NCBI RefSeq assembly: GCF_964340395.1
Contig: NC_135553.1
Coordinates: forward strand, 11,105,001 to 11,150,000
Length of the DNA: 45,000 bases
DNA from: Glandiceps talaboti
Taxonomy: Eukaryota > Hemichordata > Enteropneusta > Spengelidae
Reading direction: 5' to 3'
A program made the position numbers and the translations under genes. Within the stretch, counting starts at the first letter, position 1. Each line of letters opens with the position of its first letter. The notes below the pieces were generated by a model, which saw only the letters and a list, made by a program, of their open reading frames with translations, was not told the origin of the DNA and ran no database searches. Below are positions 12,172-24,600 of the stretch, one piece after another.

Positions 12172-15100
12172 GTTTTGGGATGGGGTGAGGTTTAAGACAT
12201 TTGTTGTAACAGTTATATTATTTACTTAATGTTCTGTGCATACTGCTGACTGGATGAAGAAATTCTGTAAACTCTCGGCATAATTTTCATTACATATTTT
12301 CACATATTGTTAATTTCTTCAAATCATTCTACAGATGCTTGTAACAAAAAGATCAAACTAAATGATTGTGTGACCTAAATTTCTTAATCTGGACATTCAT
12401 AAATTTAAGTAATTTATTAAGTACTACACAGAAGGTAAGCAAAACAAATCCAGCTATTTATCAGATAAAATATAGGTTGTGTCAAGGATGTCTCTTTATG
12501 GTGATTTAAACATCCAATCTAATAACACCATGATTTGTGTGGGATAACCACTCTACTCTCACTTTAGCACAGCCTTGAACCTCTGCACCATGGATACATG
12601 TATTTCTGTTTAGCAATGGTAAATTAGCAAAGTTTATGTTCTTTAGATTTGACACTGAGTAATCTCCTCCCATATTAATATCATGCCAAATGGGAACTAT
12701 GCAAAATATATTTGACAGACTTCTGGCTCAATTTTGGGTTCGAAAATCTTAGGAAAGGTTCAGATAATAGTATTTGCTTGCAGAGAAAAGAAGTAACTGT
12801 TCACATGAATTCTTGGAATTCAGTGAATATATGACGACAAATCTCACAGATTAGACTACATTGTAGACACACAAAGGACATTTTCTCTCTCTTTAGGTTT
12901 CAAAAATCTTAGAATGAATGTGCAGAGAAAAGTAGCATAATTCCCAGGCAACTGTTTACATGCATTCACGAATATCACCGAATACATGAACACAGCTCCA
13001 ACATACTATATACACACCACAGACATACAATGTTCTATACACATCGCAGAATTTTTTGCTCTATTTTGAGTTCCAAAAATCTCTGAACGAATACAACTAA
13101 TTTTTCATATTGGGGATAGAGGCAATTTTTCTGCTGAGAAAAGTGGAATAATTTCCAGTTAACTGTTGTGAGTTCTTGGATAACAATGAACACATTTCTC
13201 AGGCTAGAGACACAGCAGACTTTTTGCTCTATTATAGTTGTTCACAGTGCTGACAAAGGTGATATTGCTGCGAAGAGGCATAATTCCTAGGCACCAGTTT
13301 ACATGCATCCTCGGATATCATTGAATACATGAACACATACTTCCTCCCACAGACTAGACATAATGACAGACTTTTATCTCTATTACTATACGTTTCAATG
13401 AATACCTCACTAATTTTTATATAACTGAGGGAAAAGAGGCCTGATTCCCAGGCTACTGTTTTACAAGCACACTTGGATATCTTTGAATACAAGAACATGT
13501 ATCCTATACAGACTAAACACACAACAGACTTCTCTCTCTATTACTAGGGTTTCCAGATCTTACAATGATCATGAATGCAATTTTATCAGTTATGATAAAG
13601 GCAATTTTCTGCAGAGAAAAGAGGCATGATTCCCAGGCTACTGTTTTACAAGCACACTTGGATATCTTTGAATACAAGAACACGTATCCTACAGACTAAA
13701 CACACAACAGACTTCTCTCTCTATTTCTAGGGTTTCCAGATCTTAGAATGATCGTGAATACCATGCAGTTTTATCAGTTATGATAAAGGCAATTTTCTGC
13801 AGAGAAAAGAGGCATGGTTCCCAGGCAACTGTTTTACATACATCCTTAGATATCATTGAAATACAAGAGCATGGATCCCACAGACTAAACACATGACAGA
13901 CTTCCCACACTATTTACAAGACTGTCAAAATCTTAGAATTAATACTATTATTATACAATTTTTTGTCAATGATGATAAAGGAAATTTTTCTGCAGAGAAA
14001 AGATGTATGGTTCCCAGGCAACTGTTTTACATGCATTCTTGGGTATTAATGAATACAAAACCACGGATACCGCAAACTAGACAAGACAACATACAGACTT
14101 CATGTCAATTACATCGACAACACAATGGGGTACCTGGTCACTAGACTAAACCATCCACATCATCCCGCTTCCTCCTAATAAAAAAATCAATTTACTTCTC
14201 CATATGACAGTGTATGTCAGAATCACATGGCGGTTCATGTACAGATCCAATTATATCAAACGACGCCCCGGCAAAATTCTGACAGGATCACTAATTCAAG
14301 CAAGACACTGATTTTTCATGTCAAAAACAAACACATCAATCATAGTTTGGCTTCTAAATTGATCAGTGAATCCATATATAGATATATATATACATCTAGG
14401 CTAAATGTAATGAACACAAAACGGGTCGACTTATTACATCACTGGTTATAAATCCTGTCAATATTTTATGAGGACTTATTTTTCTGAATGTTTTAATAAT
14501 CTATTAGACATACTGAGTTTGCATACACAATATAGTACTGCTTAAAATAACACATGGTGCTTAATAAAAACACTGTTAATACAATAATAAGCTTAATACA
14601 AGCAGAAAGGCTCCATTTATGTAAAAAAAAGCAGCTTACAATGTATACGCTGTCTGCAAATTCAAACCTTGAACATTTTCGCACCTATAAATGCACCTCC
14701 CGTTATTTAAATATCCCTACATTATTTCAAACACTACATTAACAGCAAATTTATCTAATCAAAGCTAAAAATTATAGTGCCAAGAAATTTGTTGACTGAA
14801 ATTCCAAGATTTGAAAATTTCTGAAACTAAATTAGTAATCAATTCCCTGCATTATTTAAGATGCTATTTCATGAATATTGTTCAAACCAAGATCAAAGAT
14901 ACAGCGCCAAGAAATTTGTGGACTGAACTCCTAACATTTGAAAATTTCTGAAACGACAAGTTAGTATTAAAGTGCCTGCATTATTTAAGATGCTATTTCA
15001 CGAATTTCTTTCAAACCATGATCACAGATACAGCACCAAGAAATTTGTTGACTGACATCCAAAAATTTGAAAATGTCTGATATTACAAGGTTAATTCCCT

Positions 15101-18100
15101 GCATTATTTCAGATGCTTTTTATCACGAATATCTGTTACCCCAAGATCAAAATTTCAAAGATACAGAAACACATAAGAAATTTGTTGAGTATATAAAATA
15201 CACGATAAAAGCATGAACCATGCATTCTGGGGCAACGACCTCGCACACAGAATGCCTTCTAATACCCTTACTTCACAAACGTCCCAATTACTGGGATTGA
15301 AGCAGATCAAGATAGAAGAGACTTCAAAGATGCACACTGGGACTACAAACAAGCCCGGGTAATTGGTATGATTGCAACAGATGCCTGGGGTGTTTGTCAT
15401 TTGTACATGTATACAGCAGTACCGCATAATAAATATCTTTCTGTTAGACACAGCCAAGGAATTCTCAGAAGCAGGGCATATTTATACTTACCTTGGAAAT
15501 CTTACAACGACACTGAGATAAATTAGACATGCATTTGACAGAGTTCTGGTCAGTCACCCTCCGCTTTATACAAGACAGTAAATATGTATTTTTTTGGCCC
15601 TAAATTAGCTTATCTAGCTCAAACAAAATTTTGATAAATTACATCAATGTGAAATGGCATTACTTTCAACGACAAATGCCGAATATAAACTTAAAAGCAC
15701 TACAAGATCTTTGCAGAAAAGTCATCAAGATTATGCACCACTGAAGGTTTCCAGAACAAGACTTAAGTCAAATGTAGATTAGTCTTTCAGCTACACCACC
15801 GTAATTCTTTGGAACCGACTGCCAAACACTGTCTGCTCTGCACCGAGTATTGAGAGTTTCAAATTAAGATGTACCTTTTCGAGAGACCGTATTTATTGTA
15901 AAGCGCCAGTGAGCATTGCTTGGTGGATACGAGGCACTATATAAATCTCTATTATTATTTTATTATTATTTAACGAATATACAATAAATACAGATTTGTT
16001 TAGAGTGAATTTAGCATATAAACTTACAATAGTGATGCAGCTCTTATAAATACATTTTCGTCACAAATTGTCCATCAGGCAAAACCAAGTGGAACCAAAA
16101 AGTAAAACATTGTATTTCTGACAAAGATTTTTTGTACATCCAAATAAATACATTCATAGTACTGATTACCAGAGATGGCTAAATGGTTATCTTCATTTTT
16201 TTTCAATGTTTGAATACAAAATAGTTACTGCAGTGTTTTTATGATTAGATATTTTTGTGGTAGTTTATGAATAATGCTTTGAAGTCCCAAAAAGGACCTC
16301 TGTTTAACCCTACACTTGCTGTAACTGGGGTATCATTTTTTTCTGTCAGACGACCAATGATATATTCATTGAGAATTGTTAAATTTACCAATAATTGGAT
16401 ATTGTACATGTCAATTTAATAGAGCTCCGAGGTAGATTTTGTCTACATGTAGTATAGTAACAAGTTGAAATTATGATTCATGTTTTTTAGGGTGTGGACC
16501 TAAAAATAAATTTGATGGATATATTGCATTACATGTATACTACTGCTATACAAAGTGATTCAAAACTGTTTTGGGTGTACAATATTAAGACTAAATCCTT
16601 TTATCTAAGAAAACAGTTATAAAAAACCTGTTCCAGTTGCAACCAGAAGGATGGCTTAAATGCAACATAGGCTTATTTGAGGACGTGAATTCCACACACC
16701 CCATGCACTCACGACTTACCGGCAAGTCAACCCACATTATTTACTGATCACTATTTCTGATAACACCATGGGCAAGCCAAATTATTGTCTTTGAACAGCA
16801 AATATATATTACACACATATTCCCTCTATCATTCTATGTCATGGCAACCCGTGGTGATATCACTGGATCTGCAGTGCTCAAAATATGACTCAAACATTCT
16901 AAACTGTCATTATTTTTAATGATTTTCTTCATTCAGCTGGACCTGTGACCTAAGGGGCCTTGTTACCACTCATCCAGTGACTCATATTGACAAGGCCCCT
17001 TAGGCCACTGGTCTTTCCCCTTAGCTGAAAAAAAGAAAAATATTGGGGAATAATATCTTAGTTATCACATCATTTTCGATAGATTTTGCACTGCACATTT
17101 CAAATTACCATTTTGAATATACTTATTATAATTATTATAACAATATCACCACTGAAAATATGGATTATTGACTTTCAAATCAACTTTTTTTGTCAAAAAA
17201 ACATTTCAGACTAATTTCCTGAGCAGATATGATTGATAAATGCCAATGACCTCATATGTTGTTTACCTCCATTTACAAAGACCACCACGTTAATACTGCA
17301 CCTAAAAGTTTAATTGCTAAAATGAAAGAAAATATGTCGTTTCACTGTTACTCTCTAGACCGTTGAAAACAACACAGAAATCTGATTATTAGATGTCATT
17401 GTTGAATTGCAAGAAACACAGCTGCCTCACAGCTCCCTGCGTGTAAGGTACCACCGTTGTCACGGCAACAGTTTAAAACCACTTGTTATTTTCACACATC
17501 TGTCGCCCACAACAACCTCACCATATTTCCTACAGTATTTTAGTAGATTTTATATTTTTACCTTTAATTTTCACAAAAGTACGAAAACAACCAGACCTTG
17601 CAAGCAAACACACGCTGTGTGTGTCCTTCGTATAACCTTTTCATCGATGTTGTTATTTCAGGATGGAATTAAGTTTATATTTAGACTATAATTCACAGAT
17701 AGCATTCCCTGCTGAATACACAATGATTATTATGGGCAAAGATAAGAAGTCACTCTTGGCTATTTTTTGTTATTTTCTTGTGACGGCACTTTTGATGTTT
17801 ATATGTTGATGTACGAGGGGCTGCTGGCAAAAAGATGAGGAATCCTTGAAAATACTAAATCTGGTTTGTTTGAGGTTTCTGAAGGCATTTATTGCAATAT
17901 TTACCACATCGTTATGTATTAAAAACTGATAAAATGGAGTGGAACAGAATAGATTAATTCTATTTTACTCCATTTTATCAGTTTAACATTTTAATATTTC
18001 TTAATTTTAATATATCAAATTGTTTTTGTATTATTTTTAAAAAAATTCTGAAGATAATAAAATATTTCAATATTTACCACACCGTGTACCATAATTCTTT

Positions 18101-21100
18101 TCAATTGTACTCCACCTTACCACTTTTACCTTTGAAATATTTCTTAATTTGAATATATTAAATCTATTTATTATTTCAAATTTTTGTGTGTAATTATATT
18201 TTATTTTGTGTAATATTTCTCAATTTGAAGATATTAAATCTATTTATAATTTTTAAATTTTTGTGTGTGAAGGCAATCAAACACTGCAATATTTACCATA
18301 CCACAATTCTAGTCTATTCCACTCCATTTTATCACTTTTGCCTTTTAAAAATGTCTTAATTTGAAAATATTAAAGCAGTCTTAATAAATGTGTGTGTGTG
18401 TATGTGTGTGTGAAGGCAATCAAACATTGCAATATATACCATATCACTATTCTATTCTATTCCGCCCCATTTTTAATTACTTTTGCCTTTTAAATATGTC
18501 TTACTTTGAAAATTTAAATCTATTTTTTTTTTTGTAGGTGTGCATGTAATCAAATATTGCAATATTAATCTTAATTATTCTATTCTTTTCTTATTTTGTT
18601 TTAAAATATTGATAAGTACTTTCTCCTTGGAAATCTCAATGTCAATATCTGGGGATCTGCATAATTCTTTTCTTGGAAACTCAGTCTGACTTTTCTCTGA
18701 AATCAAAGGTTGATTACTGACAGCTTGTGTAATGAATACACTCATCCATTCCTCTCACTTTCTTATAGTACATTCACATCGCAGTAGAGTTGTTTTTCGG
18801 CCTGAGATGACAAACACAAACATGAACTTAAAGAGTTTTAAAGGTCAAGGTCAGAAGGTACAAATGTAGGTGGAAATGACTGTTGGAGAAGAGAAATAAA
18901 TTGCTTTGTACATGTTTACAACACAAGCTGACCTTGGGGCCATATGGATGACGATTGGATATTTATTCTGAATTTTTTAATTTATAACATAATCATGGCT
19001 TCCTACTTGCCTTGTTTGTAACTCAATAAAGTGCCAAAGATTAATAATTGTGTAAAATCTTTGTTAGTGTACATACAACAACAAACCTTTTACACATTTT
19101 TTAGCTTTTTGCAATGTATGGAGTTACAAACACAGACTTTGTCATGTTGTTTCACTTTGATATTTCAAGTAGGAAGCCACGATACAATTATTTTACGAAT
19201 TAAAAATCTCAAATAAATACCCCAATCCTCATCGGTATGGCCACTTTAATATTGTTAAAGGCAGCCCTTGTTTTGTTTGTCAATTTCATTTTTACTTATC
19301 TAACTCTTTGTTTTCTTCTAAAGCACCAATGATTTGGGTAGTGGCAATAGACATATTTTCCCTCATTTGTGCATTTCATTTTATTATGTGTATCTTTTAT
19401 TTTGTTTATGTTTGCAAAAGCCCTGTAATTTTGAGTGAGGGAAATAGACACATCTTCCTTTGTTTGTGTGATTCATTTCATTATGCATATCATTTTATTT
19501 ATTTTGTTAAATAGCCATAACATTGAAAAGGGGAAAATAGACATATTTTCCCCCGTTTGTGTATTTCTTTTTTGTTATTTTTAAGTTCAAAAGGAATGTA
19601 ATTTTGAGTGGGGGAAATAAGACATATCTTCCCTCATTTGTACATTTCATACTATCTCTTTTGATAGTTTTTTTTTTTTTTTTGTGGGGGGGGGGGGGGG
19701 GGGGTTGGGGGTTTCAAAAGTCAAGTGATTTTGGGTGAGGAAATAAAGATATCTTCCTTCATTTGTACGTTTTCATTTTATTATGTGTATATTTTTATTA
19801 ATTTTTTTTGGGGGGTTTCAAAAACCAAGTGATTTTGGGTGGGGGGGGGGGATAGACATACCCCTCCACTGTCTTCATTTGTACCTCTTATTTTATTTGT
19901 GTATCTTTTTATATATTTTTTGGTTCAAAGCCCCTGTGATTTTGGGTGGGGGAAATAGACAAAGCATCTCTTATTGGTAATTTCCATTTCATTTCTTTGT
20001 TTCAAAATCGCTGTGATTCTAATTTCACATCAGTATTCATGTCTTTGTCACATATATCTTTGGTGGGACAATATTGTTATTATGTGATATGGGGTAGGGG
20101 TACACGTTGGCATCCAAATACAAATACATCAGGACTTCTAGAGTAATGACTTTGACTATACTGTGAGTGAAGGTGTAAATTGTAACAATACTGTCTTGGG
20201 ACTAGACCAGGCTAGTGACAAATCTTTCTAGTGAGTTTGGTTTTATTAGTATAATATCTCTTTATTTTTTCACTTCTAATTTAAACCATTCATTTTCTGT
20301 CACATTCATTCTAGTTTTGCCACAACTGTTATCGTCTCGGTTACCCAGACTGTCACTGCTGGGGGCTCTGTTGATGAGACCTCCCCAGGTGAGAGTCCTG
20401 GGGAAACAAGATTCCAACTACCCCGCTAGAAGTCACACAGTACATTTCTTCCAAGTCATGAAAAACGGGCGTTACGAGGCCGGTTTGTTGTAATTAACAT
20501 ACCGGTATATCAGTCACTTGACAACTGACAACCTGTCACAAACATACCTAAATCATTCAGCCTGTAATGTTGGATGTAAAGTATTCCCCAGGATGCACTG
20601 CTCTAGGAGATAGTTCCAGTGTGGGCGAGTTGGGATTCGGTTTCCTCAGACTCTCTCCTGGGATTGGGAGGTGCCGGAGGCAGAGCCCCAGCGGTGAGAG
20701 TCTGGGTATTAAATTAAGACTACAATTGCTATCATTTTGGTTGTCAATTATGCAATTTCTATACATGGAAAGCTAACCACTAATACTACATAACATATTC
20801 TTTTTGCAAGGTAAATTTCATCTGTTTATCTACATTTACTTTAAATATTCAAATTTGTTCACCATCACTAATTTTTAATTAATGCTATTCATTTATATGT
20901 TGTAATCCGTGATTTGCTTGTCAAACTTGTAATAAAGTTGGTGAGGTAAATGTACACAAAGAGTTTACCAAAGGTATAAACATATTGGACGTAATGATTT
21001 GTACAAACAATTCCTGAACTACAGTTAAAACAGATGTTTTGAAATGAACAGAAATAGACAAACCAAACAGTAAATGTAAATGCAGAACAGATTGCCGAAC

Positions 21101-21597
21101 GTACCACACACACTACTACACTTACAAAAAAGATTGCAAATATATTAGTTGCTTTGTGTTTGCATCATTGTATTCACTACAACATGTAGTTTTATAAAAC
21201 ACAGCATTAATTTATGACCTGTTTGTAAAATGTCCATGCCTACAATTACAACATTTGCACCTTACTTACCATACTTACCATCAACCTTTTACCCCATCCT
21301 ATCTGGCACAATACACATACCATTATCAACACCTCACACACGCGTGCGCATGCACACACACGCATGCATGCATGCACACGCACGCACACACACACACACT
21401 TAGATCAGTGAAGACCATGTTGTTACTATATGAGGGGTAAATTTTTGTTTGCAGTTGCAATGACAACTATATCATGTTCTTGTTGTTAAGAACCCTTACT
21501 GCAATTATTTTGATTTGAACAATTTTTCAACAAGACATGCTCACACCGAACCAAATGTATATGTTATTGGTCTGGTATTTATCTAGACAGAAAGACA

Positions 21598-21635
<38 letters not shown>

Positions 21636-24600
21636 TAAACTTAGAAGCAGATATGCAAACACACACAGACAGACATACATGTTCACATATAGACATAAAT
21701 ACACACACATACACAGACACATACACATACACATACACAGACACAGACACGGACACAGACAGACACACAGACACATACAACTTTACCAATCCTACAGCAC
21801 TGCACCTATACAATTCCCACAAATCGTTCTGAAAATCTGCAGCTATAAGTGATTTGCAAAGGATACATAATTTGTTGGAATCTTGAAATGTAAAGTAAAG
21901 TTTGACGAAGAATGGATTAGTGTAAAGTTTATTGAGTACTTCTTTTTCTCGATGAACATATTTTTCTTTCTTTTCTTTTAAAATGTGCCTCTTCTCAAGA
22001 ATTTTAACTGAAACAGAAAACAGAAATTGCGAAATTACTTGACATGTCAAGACTTTATACACTGCACAAACCAATCTGTCAAGTCTTACAATTACCTTGT
22101 TACTGCATCTCAGATCAATAGTAAACCTGACTTTGTAATCAGAAAGTCCCAAAACATGAAATGGTAACATCTGTCAGATGAGAACTGTTTTCGAGGATCA
22201 ATTTTACCTTCTACACAGGGAGTCAGATTTTATCTGCTTTAAATTTTCTAATGATTTCCATTAGTCTAACAGACCACCAACTTACAAATGTGATAGTCTA
22301 GATACGATATCCAGTAGTTTATATACCCTGGTATACTACTAATTTTGAGCCCTGAATTTCAATGGAAAGTGTGTTGCAGTTTACCTAGGCTTACTCAACT
22401 TGATTGATATCTCTAATTTAATTTCTAATAAATTAATTTTTGATCACTCTGCTTTCATTCATCTCTGATAAGACAGCCAATGTGTGTAGAGTTATTGTAA
22501 ATTCCCTTGACACATGCAAAAAATAAAATACAAAAAAACAGACTGTCTAAATAGACTAGTGCCAATTATGTTTAACCTACGCAAGAATGAACGTTCATGG
22601 ACTCTGGATTCAAACTTAAAGGAATGAAAATTCCTACTCACAGAGAGTCAGAAAATTTCTTGGAAGCAAATCCCCAAATTTTCACTGCCATCTCATCAGC
22701 AATGTCAGCATTGTACTCCACCCCTGACAATGCTAATGAGACGTCACCAACATTTTGGAATTCGCTTCCAAAAAAAATTTCTGACTCTGCGAGTAGAAAT
22801 TTTCATTACTATCTTTAACCTACATTTCAATATATCGTAAACAGCACTTGGTGTTTCAGCTCACACATTGATTTTTTTTGATTGATTGATTTTATTTTGG
22901 CAAAAAAATATTCAGAAAACTACAAACTAAAACGGATATACAATATGGCAGCTATCACATTCGCATGAAAGACAAAACGAGATACATCACTGAATACCTA
23001 TTATCATTCTTTTAACAAATTACAGATGAGACATGTCCATGTACTTTATATTAAGATACATATTTAAAACATTTGCACTTACTTGCATATTCCTTGCGGG
23101 TTGATACTTCTGTTGCCAATACAACCTGTCATTTTAAATAAACCATGAAAAGAATAGCAATTAGCCAGCAAGTCATAACATTTGAATATCCATGTCTGGA
23201 ATCAAAAGGTGTGTACTTGGGTGGGAATTTTGAATTTGAGAGTTACAAAGTACATTTTGTATACAAATGACATTATATCTACTGGTATAATGTTTACTCT
23301 GAAAACCATGCATGGTGTTTAAAGGCCAACGTTTCAATCCCAGGTTCTTCATAGTGTTACGTTATTAATTGAAACATATTAAGAATTATCCATTTGTTCT
23401 TGACTAACGTTTTCTTTAACTCTGCCAGAAAACTGGTTTTCAGACCTACATTATAACACTATAAAATCTGAACTGAGCTGAAGATATACGTGTTCATCAT
23501 CCACTAACACTAACAGATGGTCAACCCTATAAGCTGCAGATACTGACATTTTATTGACCTGCAATACATTGCAAAGCCAGACACTAGACACACACAAAAG
23601 TACACCTGTTCCCAATATGGTGCATGGCACTAACATTTTGAGTTGATTCACAGGTAGTCAAAACAAAACACAAACATTCATGTAGCACTAGGAGTACAGT
23701 ACACAACTGAACTACTAGCAGCACACACCTGAATTGATATAAAGTACATGTATTACTTGGTAATTCCACAATGTAATCGAATTATAAAATTTGCTTCACA
23801 TACATAAATGTATACTACTAATAGACATCAAATTACTAAAAAACACACATGAGAATTGACCTAAAAAGCACTCTATACTAAGAATTCAGGCTACATTTTC
23901 TATGTGGGCTTGACTCCTACATGGAGTTTACTTTCACTTTACTTTCCTCAATTTTATTGAATTACTAAAATCACCATAATTCCTTTCTGCATGAGAAGGG
24001 TGTATCCAAATTTCTTTTGACATTCTTTAAAGGTGCACACAAGCCTGAAACTTTATCACATCGTTTCTTAATAAGCCGAGGAACCCTTGTAACAGAGAGG
24101 GTGAAATTACGTCAACATGGTATAGTTTCCCGAACACTGTTGCATAAATGTGTTTGGAAACCCCTGTAAAGTGACTGAGGAAGTCAGGTACATCTTACCA
24201 ATTTACATTTCATAACATCCTTAGCAAAAACACCTAATATCTTTTTTTGGTGGTTACTTTTGTTTTACGTAAAATTCTTCCAAACTTCATATAAACCATG
24301 TTTACCAAATAGCAGGGCTCTCACACACTGTTCAGATTTGATACAAAACTCAAGTTATGACAGAATTTATTAGTTACCGATAAATTCTAACATCACAGGC
24401 TGAGTTACCAACCCCCTTGATACATATTTAAGCATTTCTTATCAGTGTGTGTCAACTAAAATTTTGTATCAAATACATTTTTAGTGTGTATTGGGTATTA
24501 GTCTAATCATCATTCACTATTCTGAATGAGTAGCAGTCACAGATTCAGTCAGTAGACAGGCTGTGTATGCATACTTTATTCATTCAAACTGGGACCTCAG

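Larger units (their letters stand above)
11756..21866 (-). other. PDPK1 intron 3, 10.1 kb, repeat-packed
   Basis: Bounded by GTATCC and TTACCAG. Four degenerate tandem arrays (12700-14100, 14700-15190, 17885-18560, 19340-19980) together take up roughly a third of it. It also holds the LINE at 15755, inverted-repeat elements at 16918, 17923, 18996 and 20338, GTT/GGT repeats at 12136-12172 and CA arrays at 21330-21400 and 21597-21632. No gene recognised inside it. Confidence 0.85.

Noticed and set aside
12700-15190. Regularly spaced repeats as a CRISPR array
   Set aside because: Units are long, degenerate and of unequal length with no constant short repeat or unique spacers, and the genome is animal.
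21583-21866. C-terminal extension of the exon 3 frame into Val-Cys-Val-Ser repeats
   Set aside because: It is read-through past the donor at 21866 into the CA array; the protein continues in frame at exon 4.
22597-22818. Frame with FWNSLPKK resembling a LINE ORF2 end
   Set aside because: The whole frame is the two arms of a fold-back MITE read through. The resemblance is limited to a few residues.
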